A stretch of 64,000 nt of DNA from Lachnospiraceae bacterium. Its GTDB lineage: Bacteria > Bacillota > Clostridia > Lachnospirales > Lachnospiraceae. Below the pieces are notes generated by a model. It saw only the letters and a program-made list of their open reading frames with translations, was not told the origin of the DNA and ran no database searches. Shown in pieces: positions 1-9,218 of this stretch. Position numbers and translations under genes: made by a program. The stretch is from assembly GCA_015056765.1 (NCBI GenBank), contig SVFQ01000012.1, positions 1 through 64,000 of the forward strand. Direction: 5' to 3'. How positions within the stretch are numbered: the first letter of the stretch is position 1; every line of letters begins with the position of its first letter.

Positions 1-14
1 AATATACAAAAGGC

Positions 15-33
15 TATGACCAAAAGTGTCATA
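15..33. promoter_or_regulatory. Inverted repeat upstream of ychF
   Basis: TATGAC (15-20) and GTCATA (28-33) form a perfect six-base inverted repeat with a seven-base spacer, about 50 bases before the ychF start. It could be an operator or an RNA hairpin at the 5' end of the message. I cannot identify a convincing -35/-10 pair within the 85 bases available, so the promoter probably lies off the window or overlaps this repeat. Confidence 0.3.
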
Positions 34-85
34 AATATTGAAAAACACAGTAAAATCAATACTTTTAGAAGGAGATATATAGAAT

Positions 86-1186
86 ATGAAACTAGGAATC
101 GTAGGTTTACCAAATGTAGGTAAAAGTACATTATTTAATTCTCTGACCAATGCAGGTGCGCTGGCTGCGAATTATCCTTTTGCAACCATCGATCCTAACG
201 TAGGTATCGTAGCTGTTCCGGATAAGAGAATCGAGAATCTTGGAAAGCTTTATAATACGAAGAAAGTGACACCTGCTGTAATCGAGTTCGTTGATATCGC
301 AGGACTTGTAAAGGGCGCTTCTCAGGGCGAGGGTCTTGGTAACCAGTTTCTGGCTAATATCCGTGAGACAGATGCCATTGTACATGTAGTACGTTGCTTT
401 GAAGATTCCAACATCGTTCACGTAGATGGTAGTATCGATCCGCTGCGTGATATCGAGACCATTAATATGGAACTGATTTTTGCAGACTTGGAAGTCTTAG
501 AGAGACGTATTGCGAAAGTAGCAAAGACAGCTAGAATGGATAAAACAGCCGGTAAAGAGTTAGAACTTCTTGAGAGATTAAAAGCACATCTGGAAGCAAA
601 TGAACTGGCTAAGAACTTTGAAGTAGGCGATGATGAAGACTTACAGAACTTGTTCAAAGGCTATAATCTTTTAACTGCAAAACCTGTTATCTATGCAGCC
701 AATGTAAAAGAAGATGATTTGGCTGATGATGGCGCTAGCAATGCCGGCGTACAGGCGGTTCGTAAATATGCAGCAGAGACAAATAGCGAAGTATTCGTAG
801 TTTGCGCACAGATTGAAGCTGAAATCTCTGAATTAGATGCAGACGAAAAGGCTGAATTCTTAGCAGATATGGGACTTACAGAGTCCGGTCTGGATAAACT
901 GATCAAAGCAAGTTATCACTTACTTGGACTTATCAGCTTCCTGACAGCAGGAGAGGATGAGTGTAGAGCATGGACCATCAAGAAAGGCACCAAGGCTCCA
1001 CAGGCAGCCGGTAAGATTCATACGGACTTTGAACGAGGCTTTATCAAAGCGGAGGTTGTAAGTTACGACCACTTGATGGAGTATGGTTCTCTATCTGCGG
1101 CTAGAGAAAAGGGCGTAGTCGGCATGGAAGGAAAAGAATACGTAGTCAAAGACGGCGATGTAATCCTGTTCCGCTTTAACGTATAG
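86..1186 (+). CDS. ychF: Redox-regulated ATPase/GTPase YchF (OLA1/Obg family)
   Basis: Universal translation-associated P-loop NTPase that binds ribosomes and, in characterised homologues, prefers ATP to GTP. The Walker A loop GLPNVGKST is at residues 7-15, the G3 motif DIAG at 70-73, and the usual NKxD is replaced by a relaxed NVKED-like stretch near residue 200, as is normal in this family. A coiled-coil insertion follows, and the C-terminal TGS-like domain occupies roughly residues 280-366. Length (366 aa) matches the family. GAAGGAG at 68-74 supports the ATG at 86. It appears monocistronic, closed by the terminator at 1296-1335. Assignment is secure; the physiological role is poorly defined even in model species. 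Confidence 0.97.
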   Translation: MKLGIVGLPNVGKSTLFNSLTNAGALAANYPFATIDPNVGIVAVPDKRIENLGKLYNTKKVTPAVIEFVDIAGLVKGASQGEGLGNQFLANIRETDAIVHVVRCFEDSNIVHVDGSIDPLRDIETINMELIFADLEVLERRIAKVAKTARMDKTAGKELELLERLKAHLEANELAKNFEVGDDEDLQNLFKGYNLLTAKPVIYAANVKEDDLADDGASNAGVQAVRKYAAETNSEVFVVCAQIEAEISELDADEKAEFLADMGLTESGLDKLIKASYHLLGLISFLTAGEDECRAWTIKKGTKAPQAAGKIHTDFERGFIKAEVVSYDHLMEYGSLSAAREKGVVGMEGKEYVVKDGDVILFRFNV

Positions 1187-1295
1187 TCACAGTAGATGCA
1201 AGAAGCCCCAAATTAGTTGTAAATTTTTAAAAAAATTTATATTTTCTATATCTAGGAAGACAAAATTGGTCAAACACTAGATTTGGTATTTTATT

Positions 1296-1335
1296 AAGGC
1301 ATTTTGGCTGGAAACCCAGCTGAAATGCCTTTTTT
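1296..1335 (+). terminator. Rho-independent terminator after ychF
   Basis: AAGGCATTT and TGGCTGG pair with CCCAGCT and GAAATGCCTT around an AAA loop, followed by a run of six T residues. It separates ychF from the division cluster. Confidence 0.85.
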
Positions 1336-1361
1336 GTGCGGTTTTTTAGGCAAACCGACTA

Positions 1362-1390
1362 TTGTCAAATCCCAAAAAATACTATAAAAT
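1362..1390 (+). promoter_or_regulatory. SigmaA-type promoter of the division and cell-wall cluster
   Basis: TTGTCA (1362-1367), a 17-base spacer, then TAAAAT (1385-1390). The predicted transcription start, near 1397, falls immediately before the MraZ repeats, so MraZ binding would block initiation or promoter escape. Confidence 0.7.
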
Positions 1391-1400
1391 ATCATTAAAA

Positions 1401-1440
1401 GTGGAGGAAAGTGGTAGGAAATGGTAAAAAGTGGTGAGAA
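1401..1440 (+). promoter_or_regulatory. MraZ operator: four 10-bp direct repeats
   Basis: Four consecutive repeats begin at 1401, 1411, 1421 and 1431. Three start with GTGG and one with ATGG, each followed by an A/G-rich five-base spacer, giving an exact 10-bp period, one per helical turn. MraZ homologues bind arrays of short G-rich repeats at this spacing in front of their own operon. An additional GTGGTGAC lies at 1451-1458, close to the mraZ ribosome binding region, and is slightly out of phase. Confidence 0.8.
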
Positions 1441-1482
1441 AACCAGATAAGTGGTGACACCTTCCATTTCGAGGTAAGGCTT

Positions 1483-1917
1483 ATGTTCATGGGTGAATAC
1501 GAACATAATACCGACGCCAAAGGCAGACTGATTATCCCGGCGAAGTTTCGCGAGGGTCTCACCGATCGATTTGTGGTGACCAAGGGATTGGATGGCTGTC
1601 TATTCGCTTATGCACCGGACGAGTGGGCCAGAGTAGAGGAAGGCCTGAGAAATATTCCACTTACCAATAAGAATGGCCGAGCTTTTATCCGATTCTTCTT
1701 TGCAGGCGCTGCAGAAGTTGAGGTGGATAAGCAGGGACGTATCCTGATTCCTTCTAACTTGCGTGAATATGCAGGTATAGAGAAGGAAGTAGTATCGGTA
1801 GGTGTGAATACAAAAGTAGAGATTTGGAGCAAAGAGCGTTACGCTACCATGGAAACCGGCTTTGAAGAAATGGATGACATCATGGAGCAGCTTTCTGAAA
1901 TGGGAATTCAACTGTAA
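1483..1917 (+). CDS. mraZ: Transcriptional regulator MraZ
   Basis: First gene of the cluster; a SpoVT/AbrB-fold DNA-binding protein that forms rings and represses its own operon. Two AbrB-like halves are visible: the DAKGRLIIPAKFR motif near residues 11-23 and the second copy DKQGRILIPSNLR near 82-94. Length, 144 aa, is typical. The start is fixed by the conserved N-terminus MFMGEYEH. The ribosome binding site is modest (GAGGTAAGG, about seven bases upstream). The repeated operator at 1401-1440 implies autoregulation. rsmH follows after 31 bases. Confidence 0.97.
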   Translation: MFMGEYEHNTDAKGRLIIPAKFREGLTDRFVVTKGLDGCLFAYAPDEWARVEEGLRNIPLTNKNGRAFIRFFFAGAAEVEVDKQGRILIPSNLREYAGIEKEVVSVGVNTKVEIWSKERYATMETGFEEMDDIMEQLSEMGIQL

Positions 1918-1948
1918 GCCTAAGAGATGATAGGAATCCAAGGGATTT

Positions 1949-2884
1949 ATGGAATTTAAACATTATTCAGTACTATTAGAAGAAACAATTGAAAATCTGA
2001 ACATCAAGGAAGATGGCATTTATTTAGATGGAACGCTAGGCGGGGGTGGACACTCCTTTGCTATTGCTTCCCGCCTGGCATCTAAAGGCCGTCTGATTGG
2101 GATAGATCAGGATGCAGCAGCCATAGAAGCCGCCGGAAAAAGACTTGCTGAGTTTGGCGATAAAGTCACTATTATCCGTGATAACTACGTCAACGCAAAG
2201 CAAGCTCTTGCGGGCATCGGCGTTGAGAAGGTGGACGGTATCGTCTTAGATTTGGGCGTATCCAGTTATCAGCTAGACACGGTGGAGCGAGGCTTTTCCT
2301 ACAACGCGGATACAGCGCTGGATATGCGAATGGATCAGCGACAGACTCTGACAGCCAGAGAAATTGTAAATGAATATTCTGAGATGGAAATCTTCCATAT
2401 CATTAGAGACTATGGCGAAGACAAGTTCGCAAAGAACATCGCCAAGCATATCGTTCAGGCCAGGAGCGTGAAACCGATTGAGACCACGTTCGAACTGAAC
2501 GACATCATCAAAGCCGCTATACCGGCTAAGATGAGAGAAAAGGGAGGACATCCTTCCAAACGTACCTTCCAGGCGATTCGCATCGCTTGTAACAGAGAAC
2601 TGGAAGTTTTAGAAAACTCCCTGGATGAAATGATTGATTTATTAAATCCAGGCGGAAGGTTCTGCATTATCACCTTCCACTCTTTGGAAGACCGCATTGT
2701 AAAAAATGCATTTAGAAGAAATGAAAATCCATGCACCTGTCCACCGGAGTTTCCCGTTTGTGTTTGCGGTAAAGTTTCAAAGGGCAGCGTGATCACGAAA
2801 AAACCGATTTTGCCATCAGAGGAAGAGCTGGCAGAGAACAAACGCTCTCAAAGTGCAAAACTAAGAGTGTTTGAAAAAAAATAA
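1949..2884 (+). CDS. rsmH: 16S rRNA (cytosine(1402)-N(4))-methyltransferase RsmH
   Basis: SAM-dependent enzyme that N4-methylates C1402 in the decoding centre of 16S rRNA (formerly MraW). The SAM-binding glycine-rich motif [10 protein letters not shown] lies near residues 28-38, with [11 protein letters not shown] near 100, and the C-terminal half carries FHSLEDR and [10 protein letters not shown]. The Cys-rich [14 protein letters not shown] stretch near residue 265-280 is typical of Firmicutes versions. It is 311 aa, a standard length. Second gene of the operon; its 3' end abuts a duplicated hairpin that precedes ftsL. Confidence 0.97.
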   Translation: MEFKHYSVLLEETIENLNIKEDGIYLDGTLGGGGHSFAIASRLASKGRLIGIDQDAAAIEAAGKRLAEFGDKVTIIRDNYVNAKQALAGIGVEKVDGIVLDLGVSSYQLDTVERGFSYNADTALDMRMDQRQTLTAREIVNEYSEMEIFHIIRDYGEDKFAKNIAKHIVQARSVKPIETTFELNDIIKAAIPAKMREKGGHPSKRTFQAIRIACNRELEVLENSLDEMIDLLNPGGRFCIITFHSLEDRIVKNAFRRNENPCTCPPEFPVCVCGKVSKGSVITKKPILPSEEELAENKRSQSAKLRVFEKK

Positions 2885-2892
2885 GAAGTACC

Positions 2893-2962
2893 TTCGTCAG
2901 GGAAGACGAAACGGAAATGAGGGGTATTATGAACCAGATGAATCATCGTCAGGGAAGACGAA
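2893..2962 (+). repeat. Duplicated small hairpin at the rsmH-ftsL junction
   Basis: CGTCAGGGAAGACGAA occurs twice, at 2895-2910 and 2947-2962, 52 bases apart. Each copy folds as a 5-6 bp stem (TCGTC with GACGA) around an AGGGAA loop. The first copy sits in the untranslated junction and the second within the first codons of ftsL. The 52-base offset is not a multiple of three, so the copies are in different frames. The purine-rich loop could present a Shine-Dalgarno-like sequence. Confidence 0.6.
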
Positions 2963-3405
2963 CCAATTACAACAACATAACTCCTTTCGTACAAGGCAAT
3001 ACCGTACGCCGTGTAGAAGTAGTAGAAGAGCAGCAAACACTGAGCAGGGATGAGAGAATCCGTCTGCGTCAGAATAGAGAACGTCACAAAAGAATGAATT
3101 TAAGCTATGTACTGATTATGGGTACAGCCCTTTTATTTGTGGCAGTTTTGCTGTGCAATTATATTCAGTTGCAGTCTGAAGTTACCAATAAGGTAAAGGA
3201 AATCTCCAAACTGGAAGTAGAGTACAACAGATTAAAACTTGCAAATGATGAAGAATTGGCACGCATTAATAGCAGCGTGGATTTAGAGGAAATCAAAGCA
3301 ATCGCCATCGGTGAATTGGGCATGACCTATGCCGGCGAAGGCCAGATTGTCACCATCGCAGATAATGATCAGGATTACGTGCATCAAGTGGCAGACCTCC
3401 CCTGA
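2929..3405 (+). CDS. ftsL: FtsL-like divisome protein
   Basis: Small bitopic membrane protein expected to bridge FtsQ and the FtsW/PBP2 synthase at the septum. I see a basic cytoplasmic N-terminus (about 60 residues), one transmembrane helix (YVLIMGTALLFVAVLLCNYI), then a leucine-zipper-like coiled coil of about 40 residues and a short tail. Primary sequence is poorly conserved in FtsL, so the call rests on topology and position between rsmH and PBP2. I choose ATG 2929 because GAGGGG at 2919-2924 gives it a ribosome binding site; the ATG at 2917 is in frame but badly served. Confidence 0.85.
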   Translation: MNQMNHRQGRRTNYNNITPFVQGNTVRRVEVVEEQQTLSRDERIRLRQNRERHKRMNLSYVLIMGTALLFVAVLLCNYIQLQSEVTNKVKEISKLEVEYNRLKLANDEELARINSSVDLEEIKAIAIGELGMTYAGEGQIVTIADNDQDYVHQVADLP

Positions 3406-3474
3406 TAGACTTGCGAAACCACAGCATATGCATTAAAATATTGTGGTGTTAAACGGGAAAGGCTGTGAGTAGTT

Positions 3475-5679
3475 TTGAGCAGAAGAAATCAAAGGAACGC
3501 CGGTGAAAAGCCACTTCGTGCCACTGAGCGTAAGTTCACATTTAGAATGCAGAAAAAGCTGGTAGTACTATTTGTATTTGTACTACTGGCTTTCTTGGGA
3601 TTAAGCATAAGACTTTTTATGATCAACCGCGAAAACGGGGAAGTGTATAAGAGACAGGTGTTGTCTCAGCAGTCTTATGATAGTAAAACCCTTCCATATA
3701 AGCGTGGCGATATCATCGATGCCAACGGTTCCATCCTAGCAACAAGTGAAAAAGTCTACAATGTCATTTTGGACGTGGTTGCGCTGAGTGAAAAAAAGGA
3801 TTATTTAAATCCAACCATAAGTGCGCTGAAAAGCTGTTTTTCAATCGATGAAAATGAAGTGAGAAGCTATATTACTTCCCATCCAAATTCCAGATATAAG
3901 ATTTTGGTAAAACAGGTTTCTTATGAAGAGCGAGTTGCTTTTGAGACACTGCAGGATGACAAGGAAAACGGCGGTGAGAATATACAGGGCATCTGGTTTG
4001 AAGACCAGTATCGCAGGACCTATCCAAATGGCGCCCTTGCATGTGATGTCATCGGTTTTACCCTGGGCGATAATATGGGTAGCTACGGCTTGGAAGAATA
4101 CTATGACGACGTGTTAAATGGTATGTCCGGTAGGGAGTATGGCTATTTAAATGATGATTCTAATCTGGAAAGAACCGTAAAGCCTGCAGTAGATGGACAG
4201 ACCCTTGTAACTACATTAGATGCCAATGTGCAGGCAGTAGCTGAGAAATATTTAAAGGAATTTAGCGACGCACATTTAAATGAAGCCAGAGAAGGCTTAG
4301 GTGCTAACAACCTGGGCGCTATTGTTATGGAAGTAGATACCGGCAATATCCTGGCTATGGCAAGCTATCCTAACTTTGACTTGAATAATCCAAAGGATAT
4401 TTCGGCTTATTATACAGAAGAACAGATTGCGGAAATGGAAGAAGCGGGTACTCTAGAAGATACCTACAATGCACTTTGGCGTAATTTCTGCATCAGCGAT
4501 ACCTTTGAACCCGGTTCCACTATGAAACCTTTTACCGTTGCAGGAGCGCTGGACTGTGGCGCAATTACCGGTGGTGAGACATATGATTGTAAAGGTGTGC
4601 TGGAAGTAGGTGGTCATAAGATTCACTGCCATAATAGATACGGTGATGGTCTTTTGACAGTACAGCAGGCAGTAGAGCAGTCTTGCAACGTGGCACTTAT
4701 GCATATTGCGGATGCCATGGGTGCAAAGCAGTTTACAAAGTATCAGCATGCTTTTAATTTTGGATTAAAGACCAATGTGGATTTGGCCGGCGAAGCCAGA
4801 ACAGAGAATCTCGTTTATACAGCGGACAAGATGGTACCGGCGGATTTGGCGACCAACTCCTTCGGTCAGTCTTTTAATGCTACGATGATTCAGATGGCGG
4901 CAGGCTTTTGCTCTCTGGTAAATGGCGGCTACTATTATGAACCACATATGGTAAGTAAAATCCTGAATGCAGATGGATCCGTGGCAAAGAGCATTTCTCC
5001 CAGAGTGCTGAAAAGGACCATCTCCAGTTCAGTCAGTGACACCATCATTCAGTATTGTAATGGTGTTGTTACAAATGGTACCGGTAAGACGGCACGCCCG
5101 GCAGGTTACGCTATTGGCGGTAAAACCGGTACAGCGCAGACCCTTCCTCGTGGTAATGGAGAATACATCGTATCCTTCATGGGATATGCACCTGCGGATA
5201 ATCCAAAGATTTTGGTCTACGTGGTAGTGGATCGACCTAATATTGCACATCAGGATGATGCGAAGTGCGCTACCAAAATTGTTCGTCAGATTATGACAGA
5301 GATTCTTCCGTACGAAGGTATCTTCATGACAGAAGAGCTTTCAGAACAGGAACAGAAAGAATTAGAAGAACTGTCTGCTAACTTGACCATTACTTATCAG
5401 CAGAAGCTGGCTGAAATGAGTGTATCCGGCAATGATCCTGTTGTAACGACAGAGGAAAATGCAGGTGATACCGCAAATCCTGATGCAGAATCCGGAGCAA
5501 CCGGAGAAGAGGGACAAGTCACGCAGAAGATTTGGGAGACTTTTGAAAAAGATCCAAATACAGGAAACTACATCGATCCGGAAACAGGGCATCAGATTGA
5601 CCCGGATACCGGAGATGACTTAGACGGTGCAGAGACAGGGCAACCCCAAGGGGAAAGTACAGAAAGCCCTGCAGAGTAA
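3475..5679 (+). CDS. ftsI: Class B penicillin-binding protein (FtsI/SpoVD type)
   Basis: Septal peptidoglycan transpeptidase, anchored in the membrane. One N-terminal transmembrane segment (residues about 26-48) is followed by the PBP dimerisation domain and the transpeptidase domain with S348-T-M-K351, S403-C-N and K550-T-G. It lacks a recognisable PASTA domain; instead the C-terminal 100 residues are low-complexity and acidic with DPNTG, DPETG and DPDTG repeats. The start is TTG at 3475 behind GGGAAAGG; an internal ATG (3547) would still keep the membrane anchor. Position between ftsL and mraY fits either FtsI or SpoVD; without sporulation genes nearby I favour the vegetative division role. 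Confidence 0.93.
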   Translation: MSRRNQRNAGEKPLRATERKFTFRMQKKLVVLFVFVLLAFLGLSIRLFMINRENGEVYKRQVLSQQSYDSKTLPYKRGDIIDANGSILATSEKVYNVILDVVALSEKKDYLNPTISALKSCFSIDENEVRSYITSHPNSRYKILVKQVSYEERVAFETLQDDKENGGENIQGIWFEDQYRRTYPNGALACDVIGFTLGDNMGSYGLEEYYDDVLNGMSGREYGYLNDDSNLERTVKPAVDGQTLVTTLDANVQAVAEKYLKEFSDAHLNEAREGLGANNLGAIVMEVDTGNILAMASYPNFDLNNPKDISAYYTEEQIAEMEEAGTLEDTYNALWRNFCISDTFEPGSTMKPFTVAGALDCGAITGGETYDCKGVLEVGGHKIHCHNRYGDGLLTVQQAVEQSCNVALMHIADAMGAKQFTKYQHAFNFGLKTNVDLAGEARTENLVYTADKMVPADLATNSFGQSFNATMIQMAAGFCSLVNGGYYYEPHMVSKILNADGSVAKSISPRVLKRTISSSVSDTIIQYCNGVVTNGTGKTARPAGYAIGGKTGTAQTLPRGNGEYIVSFMGYAPADNPKILVYVVVDRPNIAHQDDAKCATKIVRQIMTEILPYEGIFMTEELSEQEQKELEELSANLTITYQQKLAEMSVSGNDPVVTTEENAGDTANPDAESGATGEEGQVTQKIWETFEKDPNTGNYIDPETGHQIDPDTGDDLDGAETGQPQGESTESPAE

Positions 5680-5695
5680 GGAGTTATAGAAAGTT

Positions 5696-6649
5696 ATGAT
5701 AGATACATTAATCGCTGGAATACTGGCATTGCTTGTCAGCGTTGTAGCAGGAAAGTTTTGCATTCCTGTGTTACATCGTTTAAAAGTAGGACAGACTGTC
5801 CGCAGTGAAGGACCGGAAAGTCATTTAAAGAAAAACGGAACCCCTACAATGGGTGGTGTGATTTTCTTACTGGGTATGACGGTAGCATCTCTTGTTTTTG
5901 CACCAAAGTATCCGTACACCCTTCCGGTGCTTCTGATGACACTGGGGTTTGGATTGGTTGGTTTCCTGGATGATTTTATCAAGGTGGTTTTGAAAAGATC
6001 CATGGGACTTACTCCACTGCAAAAAATGGCAGGTCAGTTTCTGATTTGCGGTGTGTTTGCCTGGTATATGGTAAAGAAATCCGGCATTTCTATGGACATG
6101 CTGATTCCTTTTGCGGGCGGAAAGACGGTATCCCTTGGTATCTTTGCAGTACCATTTCTTTTTCTGGTTGTACTTGGCACGGTAAATGGTACGAATTTCA
6201 CGGATGGTTTAGATGGCCTGGCCAGTAATGTGACCATTGTAGTGGCTGTGTTTTTGACGGCATGTGCCTTTAAACAGGGCCTTGGTATTAACACTGTTAC
6301 CGCAGCTATGATGGGTGGCTTATTGGGCTTCCTTTTCTACAATACCTTCCCTGCCAGCGTATTTATGGGAGACACAGGTTCTCTTGCACTGGGGGGCTTC
6401 GTAGCATCCTGCGCATATTTATTGCAGATGCCACTGTTTATTTTATTATTTGGTTTTATTTATCTGATTGAAGTGATTTCGGTAATCTTACAGGTGGGTT
6501 ATTTCAAGATAAGCCACGGAAAACGTATCTTTAAGATGGCACCGATTCATCATCATTTTGAAAAATGCGGTTATAAGGAAACAAAGGTCGTAGCTGCGTT
6601 TACAATCGTTACAGTGTTTGCTTGTGCGATTGCATATCTGGCAATTTAG
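5696..6649 (+). CDS. mraY: Phospho-N-acetylmuramoyl-pentapeptide-transferase
   Basis: Integral membrane enzyme that transfers phospho-MurNAc-pentapeptide from UDP to undecaprenyl phosphate, making lipid I. Family hallmarks are visible: KNGTPTMGG near residues 46-55, the LDDFIK aspartate pair near 95-100, NFTDGLDGLAS near 165-176, and the APIHHHFEKCG loop near 282-292. About ten transmembrane helices are apparent. At 317 aa it is a standard length. It follows the PBP gene after 16 bases with a weak AGGAG-type site, consistent with operon expression. Confidence 0.97.
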   Translation: MIDTLIAGILALLVSVVAGKFCIPVLHRLKVGQTVRSEGPESHLKKNGTPTMGGVIFLLGMTVASLVFAPKYPYTLPVLLMTLGFGLVGFLDDFIKVVLKRSMGLTPLQKMAGQFLICGVFAWYMVKKSGISMDMLIPFAGGKTVSLGIFAVPFLFLVVLGTVNGTNFTDGLDGLASNVTIVVAVFLTACAFKQGLGINTVTAAMMGGLLGFLFYNTFPASVFMGDTGSLALGGFVASCAYLLQMPLFILLFGFIYLIEVISVILQVGYFKISHGKRIFKMAPIHHHFEKCGYKETKVVAAFTIVTVFACAIAYLAI

Positions 6650-6671
6650 AACTGACGAAAGCGTGAGAGAT

Positions 6672-8024
6672 ATGGAATTTCAAGAAAAAAATGTATGTGT
6701 AGTAGGATGCGGCAAGAGCGGTATCAGTGCGGCACAGTTTTTAATCAAAGTAGGAGCAAAGCCGTTCTTCCTTGATGGGAATGAAGAGCTGGACGTGGCT
6801 GCTTTAAAAGAAAAACTTCCGGAAGAATGCAAAGATTTGGAAGTATGTCTTGGACAACTGCCAAAAGAAAAGCTTGATCTTGTGGATATGGTGGTGCCAA
6901 GTCCCGGTGTGCCTTTGGATATTCCGCTCATGCAGCAGTTTGAAGGAAAGCCTGTTTTAGGAGAAATCGAACTGGCTTATCAGTTTGAGAAGGGTAGCGT
7001 GGTAGCCATTACCGGTACCAATGGTAAGACAACCACTACTACTTTGATGGGTGAAATCATGAAGGCTGCTTTCCCGAAAACCTTCGTGGTAGGAAACATC
7101 GGTATCCCTTATACAGAACATGTTTTGGATTCTGACAAGGATTCCGTTACCGTTGGAGAAATCAGTAGTTTCCAGCTTGAGACGATTTTGGATTTTCATC
7201 CCAGGGTGTCCGCAATTTTGAATATCACTCCGGATCATTTGAACCGCCATCATACGATGGAAAACTACATCGCAGCGAAAATTGCCATCACAAAGAACCA
7301 GACAAAGGATGACACCTGCGTATTAAATTATGAAGATGCCTACACCAGAAAATTAGCGGAGAGTTGTCCTGCTAAAGTAGTATTTTTCTCTTCCAAGACG
7401 AAGTTGAAGGAGGGGGTCTACCTGGATGGCGAGGACATTTATGTAGCACAGAATGGTACCAGCACAAAGGCTATGAATATTCATGAGATGAATTTGGTAG
7501 GTACCTGCAATGTGGAAAACGTCATGGCTGCCATAGCTATGAGCCTGGCAATGGGAGTAAGCCTACAGGTGATGCTTCCCGTTATTCGAGATTTTAAGGC
7601 TGTTCCACATCGTATCGAATATGCCGGTACGGTAAATGATGTGCTTTACTACAATGATTCGAAAGCAACCAATCCGGATGCAGCTATTCAGGGTATCCGC
7701 GCCATGAGTCGTCCTACGATTCTAATCGGTGGTGGATATGATAAGCAAAACAGCTACGATGAGTGGATAGAAGCATTTGACGGAAAAGTAAAACTGCTTG
7801 TGCTGATTGGTCAGACACGAGATGCTATCGCAAAATGTGCCAGAGAGCATGGATTTGATAAGATTGTTATGGCAGATACCTTTGAAGAGGCTTTTCAAAT
7901 CTGCGTAAAAGAAGCAGTCCCCGGAGATGCAGTTTTGTTGTCGCCGGCGTGTGCTAGCTGGGGCATGTTCCCGAACTACGAAGTGAGAGGGGATATGTTC
8001 AAAGAAATGGTTGCAGCACTTTAA
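6672..8024 (+). CDS. murD: UDP-N-acetylmuramoylalanine--D-glutamate ligase
   Basis: Cytoplasmic ATP-dependent ligase adding D-glutamate to UDP-MurNAc-L-Ala. The N-terminal Rossmann-like domain begins VCVVGCGKSG, the Mur ligase P-loop ITGTNGKTTTT is near residues 113-124, and the conserved NITPDHLNRH and NDSKATNPDA motifs follow. The reading frame stays open back to 6618 inside mraY, but ATG 6672 gives the family N-terminus and 450 aa, the usual size; GTG 6663 is an alternative. It is the only soluble Mur ligase in this cluster; murE, murF and murC must lie elsewhere. Confidence 0.96.
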   Translation: MEFQEKNVCVVGCGKSGISAAQFLIKVGAKPFFLDGNEELDVAALKEKLPEECKDLEVCLGQLPKEKLDLVDMVVPSPGVPLDIPLMQQFEGKPVLGEIELAYQFEKGSVVAITGTNGKTTTTTLMGEIMKAAFPKTFVVGNIGIPYTEHVLDSDKDSVTVGEISSFQLETILDFHPRVSAILNITPDHLNRHHTMENYIAAKIAITKNQTKDDTCVLNYEDAYTRKLAESCPAKVVFFSSKTKLKEGVYLDGEDIYVAQNGTSTKAMNIHEMNLVGTCNVENVMAAIAMSLAMGVSLQVMLPVIRDFKAVPHRIEYAGTVNDVLYYNDSKATNPDAAIQGIRAMSRPTILIGGGYDKQNSYDEWIEAFDGKVKLLVLIGQTRDAIAKCAREHGFDKIVMADTFEEAFQICVKEAVPGDAVLLSPACASWGMFPNYEVRGDMFKEMVAAL

Positions 8025-8044
8025 AATAAGAAAGAGAGTAAACC

Positions 8045-9217
8045 ATGGATGGAAGATTCCGTACCGTAAGAGGCGGCAGGTTCGGACAGGAAAAAGAAGA
8101 ATCTTATGTGGATTACACTTTGATTTTTACCATTCTTTTTCTTCTTGGTTTCGGACTGATTATGATTTATTCCGTCAGTTCTTACGACGCAAATTTAACA
8201 TTCGGAGACAGTGCCTACTTCTTCAAAAGACAGTTGTACAGTACCATCTTTGGTCTGGTGATGATGTTCCTTGTGTCTTTGCTTCCGTATCATTTTTGGG
8301 AGCATGTGGCAGTGCTTGGTTACATCGTATCCGGTATTTTGATTGGACTTGTCCTTACACCACTTGGCTATGAAGCGAATGGCGCAAGAAGATGGTTACG
8401 ACTTGGTATGTCACTGCAGCCTGCCGAGGTGGCGAAGTTAGGAATGATTGTCTTTTTGGCATTTTGGGTGTGCAAACTGGGTAAAGTGATTAATACCCCC
8501 AGAGGCTTTTGGGCCACCATGATTGTGCCACTTCCAATTTGCCTTATGATTTGGAAGATTACAGATAACCTAAGTTCTGCAATTATCGTTTTTGGTATTG
8601 CGGTCATCATGCTTTTTGTAGCCAGCCCGGATTACAAAAGGTTTGCCATAATGATTGCAGGTGGCGTTGCAGCGGCTATTTTGATTGTACTTGCTATTGC
8701 AAAATCTGCAGATGCGGAAGGACATGGATTCCGTGGCAGACGAATTCTGGCGTGGCTTAATCCGGAAGCCTATGCAGATAGCTTCGGATTCCAGCCGCTT
8801 CAGTCCTTATATGCCATTGGTTCCGGCGGTATCTTTGGTAAGGGACTTGGACAAAGTATGCAGAAACTTGGCTATCTTCCGGAAGCACAGAACGATATGA
8901 TTTTCGCAGTAATCTGTGAAGAACTTGGCATGTTCGGAGCAGTTGCTATTATTTTGCTGTTTTTAGTATTGCTTTGGAGATTTGTCATTATAGCCAATAA
9001 TGCTTCCGATATGTTTGGAGCACTTTTGGTGGTAGGCGTTATGGCGCACATCGCAATTCAGGTTATTCTGAATATTGCGGTATGCACAAGCGTGATTCCG
9101 AATACCGGTATTTCTTTGCCTTTTATTAGCTACGGTGGTTCTTCGGTTATGTTCTTGCTAATCGAAATCGGCATCGTCATGTCAGTGGGACGTGGCATTA
9201 CACTAAAGGAAATCTAA
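8045..9217 (+). CDS. ftsW: Peptidoglycan polymerase FtsW (SEDS family)
   Basis: SEDS-family lipid II glycosyltransferase that works with a class B PBP during septation. About ten transmembrane helices are predicted from hydrophobicity, and the characteristic C-terminal loop NTGISLPFISYGGSS is present near residues 354-370. The length of 390 aa is normal. It lies between murD and ftsQ, with its PBP partner upstream at 3475. No murG follows, unlike many dcw clusters. RodA versus FtsW cannot be decided from motifs alone; the context supports FtsW. Confidence 0.94.
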   Translation: MDGRFRTVRGGRFGQEKEESYVDYTLIFTILFLLGFGLIMIYSVSSYDANLTFGDSAYFFKRQLYSTIFGLVMMFLVSLLPYHFWEHVAVLGYIVSGILIGLVLTPLGYEANGARRWLRLGMSLQPAEVAKLGMIVFLAFWVCKLGKVINTPRGFWATMIVPLPICLMIWKITDNLSSAIIVFGIAVIMLFVASPDYKRFAIMIAGGVAAAILIVLAIAKSADAEGHGFRGRRILAWLNPEAYADSFGFQPLQSLYAIGSGGIFGKGLGQSMQKLGYLPEAQNDMIFAVICEELGMFGAVAIILLFLVLLWRFVIIANNASDMFGALLVVGVMAHIAIQVILNIAVCTSVIPNTGISLPFISYGGSSVMFLLIEIGIVMSVGRGITLKEI

Positions 9218-9218
9218 T

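Noticed and set aside
1220-1252. A/T-rich hairpin after ychF as the terminator
   Set aside because: It can pair weakly, but the GC-containing stem with a T run at 1296-1335 is a much better terminator.
2871-3053. Small open frame overlapping the rsmH end
   Set aside because: It lacks a ribosome binding site and a recognisable product, and overlaps ftsL in another frame. It seems open only because of the duplicated hairpin region.
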